DNA of 11,852 nt, from NCBI GenBank assembly GCA_020437875.1, contig JAGQVR010000071.1:1-11852 (forward strand). The letters run 5' to 3'. The stretch is from Flavobacteriales bacterium. GTDB taxonomy: Bacteria; Bacteroidota; Bacteroidia; Flavobacteriales_F; PHOS-HE28. A model generated the notes under the pieces. That model was given only the letters and a program-made list of their open reading frames with translations, did no database searches and had not been told where the DNA came from. Of the stretch, positions 1 to 7,600 are shown piece by piece. The position numbers and the translations under genes are program-made. Position 1 is the first letter of the stretch; the number at the start of each line of letters is the position of its first letter.

Positions 1-353
1 GTGGTCTTGCCATGACTGCCGCCGATCACCACGCGGGTCTTGTGCCCGGTGCGCTCGTGGAAGTACGAGGGATAGCTGAACACGGGTATGCCCAGTTCCT
101 GTGCGCGCTTCAACTCGGGATTGTCCAAACGTGCATGCATGCCGAGGATCACGGCGCTCAGCCCCTTGTGGATCCGAAGTGGATCCCAACCGAGCTTGTC
201 CGGCAGAAGACCCAGGCGCTCCAATCGGCTCCTGCTCGGCTCGAAGATCTCATCGTCGCTACCGGTGACATCGAAGCCCTGCTGGTGCAGTGCGATGGCC
301 AGGTTGTGCATGGCGCTGCCACCGATCGCGATGAAATGGACTTGTGACGACAT
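1..353 (-). CDS. mpl: Mpl-like UDP-N-acetylmuramate:peptide ligase (peptidoglycan synthetase), N-terminal part
   Basis: This gene reads on the minus strand from the ATG at 353-351 and runs off the left edge, leaving 117 codons. The protein opens MSSQVHFIAIGGSAMHNLAI, followed by DVTGSDDEIFEPS, VILGMHARLDNPELKRAQE and, at the window edge, the ATP-binding loop GGSHGKTT. The Rossmann-like UDP-binding start, the GSD step and the GxHGKT P-loop are the order found in Mur ligases. The wording HFIAIGGSAMHNLA and the MHARLDNPEL segment match the Mpl branch better than MurC. Mpl attaches recycled murein tripeptide to UDP-MurNAc in the cytoplasm. The central and C-terminal domains lie outside the window. 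The start codon is the last CACATG of an 8-nt-period repeat, so two other ATGs in the other frames lie just upstream. MurC is the main alternative. Confidence 0.88.
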   Translation of the reverse strand, partial: MSSQVHFIAIGGSAMHNLAIALHQQGFDVTGSDDEIFEPSRSRLERLGLLPDKLGWDPLRIHKGLSAVILGMHARLDNPELKRAQELGIPVFSYPSYFHERTGHKTRVVIGGSHGKT

Positions 354-374
354 GTGGGCATGTGTCCATGTGGG
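349..374 (-). repeat. 8-nt-period CACATG array A, overlapping the mpl start
   Basis: Three adjacent 8-nt units on the plus strand read CATGTGGG (351-358), CATGTGTC (359-366) and CATGTGGG (367-374). Read in the direction of mpl they are nnCACATG units, and the ATG of the last one is the mpl start codon. The block 349-372 matches 9874-9897 upstream of surE at 23 of 24 positions. Confidence 0.8.
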
Positions 375-413
375 CTTCCCGCCCAACGGGACAGGTTGTG
401 GACATGAACGCCG

Positions 414-421
414 CAAAGCTC
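414..421 (-). promoter_or_regulatory. Possible mpl -7 element
   Basis: On the minus strand, 421-414 reads GAGCTTTG, one mismatch from the Bacteroidota -7 consensus TAnnTTTG and close to the surE element TAGCTTTG. It lies 60 nt before the mpl start, so the transcript leader would carry array A. No clear -33 TTG partner was seen. The assignment is tentative. Confidence 0.3.
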
Positions 422-519
422 TTCGGTGATCATTGATACATCCGCGCCACCGGGCACAATGGATCAACGGTCGATCGTGGGCAGCCTGGGTGGATGGAGC
501 CCTTTCCTCAGGGATCTTC

Positions 520-527
520 GAACTTCG
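520..527 (+). promoter_or_regulatory. Candidate -7 element of the MBL hydrolase gene
   Basis: GAACTTCG ends 4 nt before the ATG at 532. It differs from TAnnTTTG at two positions (the first T and one T of the TTT), but occupies the same place as the stronger TAnnTTyG matches of other genes here. The same octamer occurs before ridA (10435-10442). It supports 532 as the real start. Confidence 0.35.
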
Positions 528-531
528 CCCC

Positions 532-1395
532 ATGCGACTGCACGTGATCGATACCGGTTTCTTCAAGCTCGATGGCGGTGCCATGTTCGGCGTGGTGCCC
601 AAGACGCTGTGGAGCAAGAACCATCCGCCTGATGCCAACAACCTCTGCACCTGGGCCATGCGCTGCCTGCTCGTGGAGGACGGTGACCGGCTGATCCTGA
701 TCGATAACGGGATCGGCAACAAGCAGGATGCGAAGTTCTTCGGCCATTACGATCTGCACGGTGACGACAGCCTCGATGGCTCGTTGAAGAAGGCCGGCTT
801 CTCCCGCGATGCCGTGACCGATGTCTTCCTCACCCACCTGCACTTCGACCACTGCGGTGGCAGCATCATGCGTCAGGGCGATGGCTTCGCGCCCGCCTTC
901 AAGAACGCCACCTATTGGAGCAACGAGCACCACTGGAAGTGGGCCACCAAGCCGAACGCCCGTGAGAAGGCGAGCTTCCTCAGCGAGAACATCCTGCCGA
1001 TCCAGGAGAGCGGGCAATTGAAGTTCGTGGACATCGGACGTCGTAGCGCTGAGGAGAACGTGTTCCTGCACGGTGCCCTCCCCGCCATGGACGTGTTCGT
1101 GGTGAATGGTCATACCGATGCCATGATGATCCCGATGATGAAGTACAAGGGCCGCACCGTGGCCTTCATGGCGGACCTTCTACCGAGCGTGCATCACATT
1201 CCGCTGCCCTGGGTGATGGCCTATGACACCCGACCACTGCTCACGCTCGCCGAGAAGCGCGACTTCCTGAGCATGGCCGCCAAGGAGGATATCGTACTCT
1301 TCTTCGAGCATGACCCCGTGAACCAATGCGCCACGGTGGAACTCACCGAGAAAGGCGTGCGCCTGAAGGAGACCTTCCCGCTGAGCGCGCTATAG
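532..1395 (+). CDS. Metallo-beta-lactamase-fold hydrolase (lactonase-like)
   Basis: This is a 287-aa cytoplasmic protein of the MBL-fold family. The complete dinuclear metal-binding set is visible: THLHFDHCGG carries the HxHxDH motif (about H102, H104, D106, H107), VNGHT supplies H194, the AD of FMADLLPS supplies D215 and FFEHDP supplies H260. This layout and length resemble the AHL-lactonase/AttM-like branch. The natural substrate cannot be read from sequence, so quorum-quenching activity is not claimed. I chose the ATG at 532 because the protein then begins MRLHVIDTGFFKLDGG, the usual first strand of the fold. The reading frame stays open back to 433, but that extension (MIHPRHRAQW...) does not look like part of the family. 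The gene is divergent from mpl. Its stop lies 7 nt from the stop of the convergent comEC. Confidence 0.87.
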   Translation: MRLHVIDTGFFKLDGGAMFGVVPKTLWSKNHPPDANNLCTWAMRCLLVEDGDRLILIDNGIGNKQDAKFFGHYDLHGDDSLDGSLKKAGFSRDAVTDVFLTHLHFDHCGGSIMRQGDGFAPAFKNATYWSNEHHWKWATKPNAREKASFLSENILPIQESGQLKFVDIGRRSAEENVFLHGALPAMDVFVVNGHTDAMMIPMMKYKGRTVAFMADLLPSVHHIPLPWVMAYDTRPLLTLAEKRDFLSMAAKEDIVLFFEHDPVNQCATVELTEKGVRLKETFPLSAL

Positions 1396-1402
1396 AGCCT
1401 GC

Positions 1403-3526
1403 TCAGGATCGGAGCCCTTCCAACTGGAAGGCGCCTTGTTCCGTCACATCGTGGCAAGGGATGTCATGTTGCACGCACCACTTGCGGACGTGCGCACGCA
1501 ACTTCCACGGAAGACCGCCCGCCAGAACGATGTAGCCGCTGCTTCCCGTCAGTTCCTCGAGGTCCTCCTGCTCGATGTAGCGGAGATCATGCAGCACGAG
1601 CACATCGCTCGGAATGATCACGGAAGCCTCGCTGTTGCTGGTGTGGAAGCGCACGTCGAGACCGGATGTGGACCACAAGCCTCCACCGAACAGCGTGCCG
1701 GCCTCCGTTCGCACCCCTGACCCGAGGATAGCGTCATCCCCCAAAAGCGCCCGCGGGGTAAGACCCAGGGCGCGTGCATGCCGATCCACCTTCATCCGGA
1801 CCCATTCGGACCCTTGCGTGGTATCCGGTGCATACACCATCAACTCACGACCCACACGCATGGCCGCCTGCAAGGCGTGGCGATCATCATAGACCGTGAA
1901 GGTGACGCACTCATGCGCTTGATGTGCGCGATAGCCCCATCCCGCGAGGATGAACAGCACGGCCAAGGCCGAATAGCGCCAGGCCGGTCGCCATCGCCAC
2001 AACAGACCGACCGCCACGAGCAGGACGAGCGCATAGAGCAATACACTGTCCCATAAGGTCGTGCGTATGGACGGATAAGCCATCGGCAACCCGGCGAAGA
2101 AACCCGTGACCACATCCACGATCCGCAACAATACCGTGAGCAGCAACACCACGAACGGACCAAGGAAGGGGATCCGGAAAAGGACCAGGAGGGCCACCGC
2201 CCCGTAGACCGCTATGCCCGCCGCTGTGACCACGATGAGGTTGGCTGGCAGGAACCAGGTGGGGAAGGCATTGAAGAGGTAAAGTGAGAGCGGTGTGGTG
2301 AAGGCTTGTGCCGCCAGTGATAGCGCGGCGAGCGACCACAAGTGCCCGACGATGGCATTGTGCGGCATCCACGCGCGGAAGAGCGGCTTGTAGAAGAGGA
2401 TGATGCCCAGCACCGCGAGGAAGGACAATTGGAAGCCGATCTCCACCAGCATATGCGGCTCCCACACCAACAACAACAAGGCCGCCGCGAACAAGCTGTT
2501 CAAGGCTTCGTTCTGTCGCTCAGTCATGCCCGCGATGGTGAAGAGGCTGAACATGATGGTGGCACGCAATACGCTCGGACAGGCACCCGTGAGGCCCGCG
2601 TATCCCCAGAGTGCAAGGAGGATGAGCACTCCTCTGATGCGGCGCGCCCGGGCCGTATGTCCCCACCACTTCGTCATGAAGAGCAGCATCACATAGATGA
2701 AACCCACGTGCGTGCCCGAGACCGCAAGAACGTGGATGGTCCCGCTGCGCACGAAGGCATCGCGTTGGTCATGGTCCAATTCGTCGCGCAGACCGAGGAC
2801 GAGCGCTTTCACCAGGGCGCGCTCCCGATCCGGTAGACCACTTTCGGCAAGCCAGTTCGAGACGCGTTGGCGCGTCGGCTCGAAGAGGTCCGTCCAGCGC
2901 CAGGCGTGACCGATCACCGCCCATTGCTCCGGGCCAGCGAAGGTCTCGTGATACATCCCACGCGAGGCGGCCCACGACCGACGATCAAAGCCACCCGGAT
3001 CAGGCACCCGCGTGATCGGTTCGACCACGCTGCGCACCACGAGCTCGTCGCCCGCCACCGGATCCGCAGCACCCTCGCGACGCATGAGCGTTAGCATGAT
3101 GGTACCGGTGCGCGGACGTATCTCCCCGTCCACCATCGCCGACACCACCCGGGCATCGGCGCGCACCACCTTCTCGCTGATGCCGTTGATGGCGGTGATG
3201 TGCAATACACGCTCCTCCATCGCCGCTCCATCCACCGCCACATGTGTCGGACGGGAAAGTGGATCGCGCAAGGCACCCCAACAGATCCCGAACACAAGGA
3301 ACCAGCTCGAGACCGCCACCCCACGGACCCAGCGCCGCTCGAAGACCGTTCGCCGCAACAGGATGGCCACCACCGGGATGGAGGTGACAACTAGAAGCGT
3401 GAGTGCGGACCAGAGCGGGAACCAGCCGCTACGCTCCACCGCGATGCCCATGGCGAAGGGCAAGGCCAACCGCACCATCGGCGCGCGGGCCAGGACGCTG
3501 AAGAAGTTGATCGCTGCCGGGGACAT
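1403..3526 (-). CDS. comEC: ComEC/Rec2-family DNA uptake channel with degenerate C-terminal MBL domain
   Basis: This 707-aa polytopic inner-membrane protein is the likely channel passing single-stranded DNA into the cytoplasm during natural transformation. N-terminal membrane segments (about 15-85) are followed by a soluble DUF4131-like region ending VPDPGGFDRRSWAASRG (174-190). The Competence domain starts near 230 and carries the hallmarks HVLAVSGTHVG (265-275) and GACPSVLRATIMF (314-326), then many helices to about 530. Residues 540-707 are soluble. They resemble the MBL domain usually ending ComEC, but I find no HxHxDH: the place of the family's DVLxxxHHGS strand reads SDVLVLHDLRY (640-650). 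rlmI lies 51 nt upstream on the same strand. The start MSPAAINFFS is the only sensible one. A weak TATTTTCA (3549-3542) could be a promoter. With no other competence genes in view, a working uptake system is inference. Confidence 0.88.
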   Translation of the reverse strand: MSPAAINFFSVLARAPMVRLALPFAMGIAVERSGWFPLWSALTLLVVTSIPVVAILLRRTVFERRWVRGVAVSSWFLVFGICWGALRDPLSRPTHVAVDGAAMEERVLHITAINGISEKVVRADARVVSAMVDGEIRPRTGTIMLTLMRREGAADPVAGDELVVRSVVEPITRVPDPGGFDRRSWAASRGMYHETFAGPEQWAVIGHAWRWTDLFEPTRQRVSNWLAESGLPDRERALVKALVLGLRDELDHDQRDAFVRSGTIHVLAVSGTHVGFIYVMLLFMTKWWGHTARARRIRGVLILLALWGYAGLTGACPSVLRATIMFSLFTIAGMTERQNEALNSLFAAALLLLVWEPHMLVEIGFQLSFLAVLGIILFYKPLFRAWMPHNAIVGHLWSLAALSLAAQAFTTPLSLYLFNAFPTWFLPANLIVVTAAGIAVYGAVALLVLFRIPFLGPFVVLLLTVLLRIVDVVTGFFAGLPMAYPSIRTTLWDSVLLYALVLLVAVGLLWRWRPAWRYSALAVLFILAGWGYRAHQAHECVTFTVYDDRHALQAAMRVGRELMVYAPDTTQGSEWVRMKVDRHARALGLTPRALLGDDAILGSGVRTEAGTLFGGGLWSTSGLDVRFHTSNSEASVIIPSDVLVLHDLRYIEQEDLEELTGSSGYIVLAGGLPWKLRAHVRKWCVQHDIPCHDVTEQGAFQLEGLRS

Positions 3527-3577
3527 CGATGGATACCGCCTTGAAAATAGCGCGCCTCCGCCGATCAGACCACCATA

Positions 3578-4771
3578 TCAAACCACCTCCAAGATCAGAC
3601 ACTTCAGGTAGTGCGTCTCCGGCACGCCCCACAGGATGGGGTGGTCGGGCGGCTGGGTACCGTAGTGAACCTCGCGCAGGCGACGACCAGCATCGTGCGC
3701 GGCCTCGGCGACCATGCGACGGAAGAGGTCGGGGGTCATGTGCTGCGAACAGGAGCATGTGACCAGATGGCCGCCGCTGGGTATGCACTTCATGGCGCGC
3801 AGGTTGATCTCCTTGTAACCGCGGTAGGCGTTGTCAATGGCGCCGCGGCTCTTGGCGAAGGCCGGTGGGTCCAGCACGATCACATCCCATTCGTTGCCCG
3901 CGCGGCTCGCCTCCGTAAGGTAGTCGAACACGTTGGCCACCTTGAAGGTGCACGCATCCAGCTTGTTCGCCACAGCATTGCGTGTGGCCTGCACCACCGC
4001 CTCTTCGCTGATATCGAGCCCGAGCACCTTCTTCGCACCGTAGGCCGCCGCGTGCAGGCCGAAGCCACCCGTGTGCGTGAAGCAATCCAGCACGCGCCGA
4101 TCATGGCTGATGCGCTTCATGGCCGCGTGGTTCAAGACCTGGTCCATGAAGTGGCCCGTCTTCTGCCCGCCGGCCACATCCACATGCAGGTGGAGGCCGT
4201 TCTCCTCGATCACCAGGTCGGTGTTGAACGGCTTGCCGTGGAAGCCCTTCCATTGCTCCAGACCCTCCTTCTCCCGGATGGGCACATCGTTGCGGATGTA
4301 GATGCCGTCCGGGGCGAGCACGGTGGCTAGCGTTTCGAGCACCACGTCCTTCCAACGCTCCATGCCCAACGTGAGGAATTGCACTGATAGCACGGAACGT
4401 CCGCCATCGGGCACATCCACGAATCGATCCACCACCAGGCCGGGCAGGAAGTCGGCATCGCCGAAGACCACACGGCAGGAACCCGTGAGGCCCAGCCGCT
4501 GCCTGGAGCGCCAGGCCTGCTCGATGCGCGCGGCGATGAAGGCGGTGTTCACGCGTTCCTCGGGATGCGGCGTAAGCATGCGCACGCGGATGAGCGAGGC
4601 CGGGTTGATGTAGCCCTGACCCAAAGGCCGACGCTTCGCATCCAGCACCTGCACCACATCGCCCGGAGCGTACTCCCCTTCCTCCGCCGTGATCTGGTTC
4701 GCGAAGACCCACGGGTGGCCGCGAAGGATGCGGTCCTGCGTGTCCTTCACAGTGATGCGCGCTTGTGCCAT
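3578..4771 (-). CDS. rlmI: Class I SAM-dependent rRNA (cytosine-C5) methyltransferase, RlmI-like
   Basis: This 397-aa cytoplasmic enzyme has the architecture and length of RlmI (E. coli: 396 aa), which makes m5C1962 in 23S rRNA. An N-terminal PUA-like RNA-binding domain covers about 1-75 (HPWVFANQI, GDVVQVLD, GYINPASLIRVR). A central linker domain follows. The Rossmann methyltransferase domain starts near 195 with GGQKTGHFMDQ (201-211), a SAM-binding motif LDCFTHTGGFGLHAA (228-242), LGLDISEEAV and the catalytic-loop motif VIVLDPPAFAKS (297-308). CSCSQH (350-355) supplies the conserved late cysteine region. The start MAQARITVKD is supported by TACCTTCG only 5 nt upstream. comEC follows after 51 nt on the same strand, so co-transcription is possible. 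The exact target base is inferred from family membership. Confidence 0.9.
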   Translation of the reverse strand: MAQARITVKDTQDRILRGHPWVFANQITAEEGEYAPGDVVQVLDAKRRPLGQGYINPASLIRVRMLTPHPEERVNTAFIAARIEQAWRSRQRLGLTGSCRVVFGDADFLPGLVVDRFVDVPDGGRSVLSVQFLTLGMERWKDVVLETLATVLAPDGIYIRNDVPIREKEGLEQWKGFHGKPFNTDLVIEENGLHLHVDVAGGQKTGHFMDQVLNHAAMKRISHDRRVLDCFTHTGGFGLHAAAYGAKKVLGLDISEEAVVQATRNAVANKLDACTFKVANVFDYLTEASRAGNEWDVIVLDPPAFAKSRGAIDNAYRGYKEINLRAMKCIPSGGHLVTCSCSQHMTPDLFRRMVAEAAHDAGRRLREVHYGTQPPDHPILWGVPETHYLKCLILEVV

Positions 4772-4776
4772 GGCCG

Positions 4777-4784
4777 CGAAGGTA
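4777..4784 (-). promoter_or_regulatory. Candidate -7 promoter element of rlmI
   Basis: On the minus strand, 4784-4777 reads TACCTTCG, a one-mismatch form of TAnnTTTG. Only 5 nt separate it from the rlmI ATG, so transcription would start at or next to the start codon. Confidence 0.5.
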
Positions 4785-4825
4785 GATGGTGGTGGATGCC
4801 GGGCCTTGATGATCCGTTCATGATC

Positions 4826-4920
4826 GTGGTCGCAAGTCCGCTCCTACCACAACGATCGGCACTCCGGCCGAAGAGCCGGAGTCTCACGAGGGCCATGCGC
4901 TCGTCGCGCTATTGGTGAGA
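4826..4920. repeat. Cluster of inverted repeats (REP-like) between divergent rlmI and the exporter gene
   Basis: Three inverted repeats lie in a row. GTGGT (4826-4830) pairs with ACCAC (4846-4850) around a 15-nt loop. ACTCCGGC (4861-4868) pairs perfectly with GCCGGAGT (4875-4882) around CGAAGA. TCTCAC (4882-4887) pairs with GTGAGA (4915-4920). The first, read in reverse, contains GTAGGAGCGGACTTGCG, which resembles the head of REP elements known from Pseudomonas and relatives. None is followed by a T-run, so they are not intrinsic terminators. Whether they are mobile repeats or operators is unknown. Confidence 0.5.
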
Positions 4921-4949
4921 CACCGGATGATCGTGCTCCCGCCCCCAGC

Positions 4950-4957
4950 TACTTTCG
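4950..4957 (+). promoter_or_regulatory. Candidate -7 promoter element of the ThrE-like exporter gene
   Basis: TACTTTCG, one mismatch from TAnnTTTG, ends 4 nt before the ATG at 4962. The identical octamer stands in front of the SpoIID-domain gene. No convincing -33 TTG was seen. Confidence 0.5.
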
Positions 4958-4961
4958 CGCG

Positions 4962-6233
4962 ATGGACCCCGCCCCCGCCGATCCCTCCCGCGAGCGTGCG
5001 ACCCTGCTCCGCTTTCTCGGCAGGCTGGGGCAGGCCGAACTGAACGCGGGCAATGCGGTGCCCCTGGTGGAACGCGACCTGGCGATGATCGCCCGCGCCA
5101 ACGGCGAACCCGATGTACAGGTCTTCGTGCTGCCCACGGTGCTCTTCCTGAAGTGGGAACGCGGCGAAGAGTACCAGGTGGACATGACCCACGGTGCCTA
5201 CCGCGTCGCGTCCCTCCGTTTCGACCAGATCGAGGAGGTGCTCACCATCGCACGCTCCGCGCGAAAGGGAGAGTTGAGCCCGACGGAAGGACTGCAGCGA
5301 TTGGAGGCGATGTGGCGCACACCGCATTATTACGGTGACCTCGGCTACGTGTGCGGCTATCTGATGACGACCATCGGTGTGGCGTTGATGCTACGCCCTT
5401 CCCCCAAGGGCCTGCTGATCACCGCGCTCATGGCCTTCGTCTGTGCCCTCATGTTGGTGGCCGCGCGACGCCGACCCGCCTGGTCCGTGGTGCTTCCCGT
5501 GGTGGTGTCCTTTCTGCTGAGCGCGGGTGTGGCGTTGGGCTATCGGTATGGCTTGAAGGAACCGCCCTTGAGCATCCTCATCCCGCCGCTCATCACCTTC
5601 CTGCCGGGCACCATGCTCACGGTGAGCGTGATCGAGCTGGCGTACAACAGCGTGATCTCGGGAGCGAGCCGCATGGTGGCCGGCTTCACGCGGCTCGTGC
5701 TCCTGGCCTTCGGCATCCTTGGTGGTTTCAAGGCCTTCAGCGATGGGCGCGTGGAATACGTGACCCACTACGAGGAGCGCATCGCCAGCTATTGGCCCTG
5801 GCTCGGCGTGCTCGTCTTCACCCTTGGCCTGCACATCTACCAGAGCAGCAAGCGGCGCAGCTTCGTCTTCATGCTCATCACAGCCTACGTGGCTTACATG
5901 GCGCAGACCTTCTCGGGTCTCTTCATCAACGGCGCATCAACAGCCTTCTTCGGTGCGGCGCTCATGACCATCGCGGCGCTGGTGATCGAGTTCCGGTTCA
6001 ACGGGCCGCCGGCCATCGTCACCTTCCTGCCGGGCTTCTGGCTGCTCACACCGGGCGCTTTCGGATTGATGAGCGTGACGGGCATCGCCGTGGGATTGGA
6101 CACCGGTGGCAACGTGCTCAACCTGCTCTTCGCGCTCTCGGGCATCGCCACGGGCTGCCTCATCGGCGCCTTCGTTTACAACGCCCTTCTGCACCCGAAG
6201 AAGGTGGGCTGGTGGCGCGTGCAGGATACGTGA
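4962..6233 (+). CDS. Threonine/serine exporter family protein (fused ThrE/YjjP-YjjB type)
   Basis: This 423-aa inner-membrane protein belongs to the ThrE family, whose studied members export threonine and serine by proton motive force. Residues 1-120 are a soluble cytoplasmic region with the family's opening pattern (RFLGRLGQAELNAGNAV, then VFVLPTVLFLKW). About ten hydrophobic segments follow from 125 to 410. Each half carries a TFLPG motif (212-216 and 354-358), consistent with the YjjP-like (DUF1212) and YjjB-like (DUF3815) halves being joined in one chain. SGASRMVAGF (233-242) is the usual family continuation after the first motif. The ATG at 4962 fits the -7 element 4 nt upstream. The gene is divergent from rlmI. 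Its stop codon touches the long palindrome at 6233. Substrate assignment rests on family membership only. Confidence 0.83.
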   Translation: MDPAPADPSRERATLLRFLGRLGQAELNAGNAVPLVERDLAMIARANGEPDVQVFVLPTVLFLKWERGEEYQVDMTHGAYRVASLRFDQIEEVLTIARSARKGELSPTEGLQRLEAMWRTPHYYGDLGYVCGYLMTTIGVALMLRPSPKGLLITALMAFVCALMLVAARRRPAWSVVLPVVVSFLLSAGVALGYRYGLKEPPLSILIPPLITFLPGTMLTVSVIELAYNSVISGASRMVAGFTRLVLLAFGILGGFKAFSDGRVEYVTHYEERIASYWPWLGVLVFTLGLHIYQSSKRRSFVFMLITAYVAYMAQTFSGLFINGASTAFFGAALMTIAALVIEFRFNGPPAIVTFLPGFWLLTPGAFGLMSVTGIAVGLDTGGNVLNLLFALSGIATGCLIGAFVYNALLHPKKVGWWRVQDT

Positions 6234-6396
6234 TACCATTTCGCATTAAGGAATGACCCAGGAGATGCGCGGCTATTTTTTCGCAGGACGAGCCGGAGAA
6301 GAGGTTGCGTAGCAGGGGCTACGGAACTACTTCTCCGGTGAAGTAGTGCGGAAAAAGAGCAAGTAGATCGGGTCAGGCCTTATTGCGAGATGGTAT
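6233..6396. repeat. 164-bp imperfect palindrome (MITE-like) filling a convergent intergenic region
   Basis: Three nested pairs of arms form one long hairpin. The outer arms 6233-6259 and 6370-6396 match at 23 of 27 positions and begin ATACCAT. The middle arms 6272-6285 and 6347-6360 match at 12 of 14. The inner arms 6293-6312 and 6319-6338 match at 17 of 20 around the loop CAGGGG. The element starts on the exporter stop codon and ends 3 nt before the SpoIID-gene stop. It has no coding capacity, and no target-site duplication is visible. The T-run lies in the left arm and the A-run in the right arm, the reverse of an intrinsic terminator, so the structure looks more like a miniature inverted-repeat element. 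A structured terminator region remains possible. Confidence 0.75.
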
Positions 6397-6399
6397 GGA

Positions 6400-7593
6400 T
6401 CAGCGCTTCGGTCCGGCACTCCCCGTACTGGGATCCTCGTCCCGGAAGAAGTCCAGGCTGTTCACATCCACCAGGTGCACATCGGTGTAGTAGTGCCGCA
6501 GGATGTCGGTGTAGCTCTTACCGGCACGCGCCATGTGCATGGCCCCTTCCTGGCACAGGCCCACGCCGTGCCCGAAGCCGCGCCCGTTCAGCACCACCTG
6601 GTCGCCCGTGGTGGTCACGCTGAAGAAGGTGGACTTCAACTTCAGGTCCTCACGCACGTGCTTCAGCGGCACCCGGTGCGTGGTGTTGCCCATGAAGATG
6701 TCGCGGCAGGTGGGTTCGTAGTTCAGCAGCGGCTCCAGCGCCTGGCGGTCGGCGCTCTTCACGTTGAAGCGCTTCTCGAGGTAACCCACCCATTCCTTGC
6801 GCGTGAAGGTGCGCTGCCAGGTGGCATGCGGCTCCTGCCTGCAGTATTCATCCACCGTGGAACGCAGATAGGGCTCACGCTTGCTCCAGAGGTCCTCGGC
6901 GTTCATGGTCTCGCCGCCGCAGTTGCTGTGGAAGAGCGCATGGATGAGCTTGATGTCCGCATCCACCATCACCATGCTCTTCGTCGCCTCCACTGCCAGC
7001 TTGATGCTGTCCTGCTTGCAGGCACCGTGGTACACCTGGCAGTGCACGCCGTCGCATAGCTCGAAGCCGTCCGGCGCGTGCTTGCGCACGTTGCTGAGTG
7101 CATAGGTGCGACAGCTAACCGCCTGCATCTTGTAATACTCCTGCCGGTGCTCCTTCCCTGCTTCGGCCTGCACCACGCCCGCCGTGTACGCCTCGATGGG
7201 TACGGTGTTGGTCAGGCGCAGGTTGTTCCCTTCCACCGCGATGGTGATGCCGCCCGGGTAGGTGCGCTCGGCCATTTTGGTCTCCGGCAGTCGCAGGCGC
7301 AGTCCGCTCGTCTCCATGCGCGGCACCAGCTCGATGCGTTCCTTGGCCGTTACCGAGAGGTTGAGCGACCTGGCCACGAGGTTGCGCCCGCTCAGGTCCA
7401 CCCGCAGGCCGTCGTTCACCTGGATCTCGCCCTTCCGCTCCCCGTCCGCGAACACGGTGCACACGCCGCGCTGGCTCATCACCAGGACGTTGCGGAAGGT
7501 GCGGTCACGCAGGATGCCGATGCGCAACACCTTCTCCTGCGCCAGGGTGCAGAGGGTGGTGCTCAGGAAGAGGAAAAGCGCGGTAAGACGCAT
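6400..7593 (-). CDS. Secreted SpoIID/LytB-domain protein (putative peptidoglycan lytic enzyme)
   Basis: This 397-aa protein has a signal peptide (MRLTALFLFLSTTLCTLAQ; cleavage probably near residue 19) and should act in the periplasm or at the outer membrane. The SpoIID domain spans about 125-385: VPIEAYTAGVVQAEAG holds the glutamate (E144) aligned with the SpoIID catalytic acid. MQAVSCRTYAL (156-166) and FHSNCGGETMNAEDLW (221-236) follow, then GRGFGHGVGLCQEGA (337-351) and ILRHYYTDVHL close the fold. Characterised SpoIID is a lytic transglycosylase cutting denuded glycan strands during sporulation; non-sporulating Bacteroidota carry homologues of less clear role. An unusual number of cysteines (C161, C180, C185, C225, C347) sits in or near the motifs. 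The gene lies 34 nt after lpxB but has its own candidate promoter TACTTTCG 7 nt before the ATG. Confidence 0.87.
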   Translation of the reverse strand: MRLTALFLFLSTTLCTLAQEKVLRIGILRDRTFRNVLVMSQRGVCTVFADGERKGEIQVNDGLRVDLSGRNLVARSLNLSVTAKERIELVPRMETSGLRLRLPETKMAERTYPGGITIAVEGNNLRLTNTVPIEAYTAGVVQAEAGKEHRQEYYKMQAVSCRTYALSNVRKHAPDGFELCDGVHCQVYHGACKQDSIKLAVEATKSMVMVDADIKLIHALFHSNCGGETMNAEDLWSKREPYLRSTVDEYCRQEPHATWQRTFTRKEWVGYLEKRFNVKSADRQALEPLLNYEPTCRDIFMGNTTHRVPLKHVREDLKLKSTFFSVTTTGDQVVLNGRGFGHGVGLCQEGAMHMARAGKSYTDILRHYYTDVHLVDVNSLDFFRDEDPSTGSAGPKR

Positions 7594-7600
7594 TCGGGGC

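Noticed and set aside
433..531. A longer N-terminus for the MBL hydrolase from the ATG at 433
   Set aside because: The extension has no resemblance to the fold and would place the best promoter candidate inside the gene.
532..1395. The MBL hydrolase as the missing nuclease domain of the neighbouring ComEC
   Set aside because: It is transcribed convergently with comEC and has the metal-ligand spacing of lactonase-like MBL enzymes rather than the ComEC domain pattern.
3611..4330. A 239-codon plus-strand frame opposite the RlmI-like gene
   Set aside because: RlmI motifs on the minus strand explain this stretch fully; the antisense translation is compositionally biased and has no recognisable domain.
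6233..6396. Bidirectional intrinsic terminator between the convergent genes
   Set aside because: The T-run is in the left arm and the A-run in the right arm; a terminator in either direction needs the T-run after the stem. It is kept as a repeat element instead.
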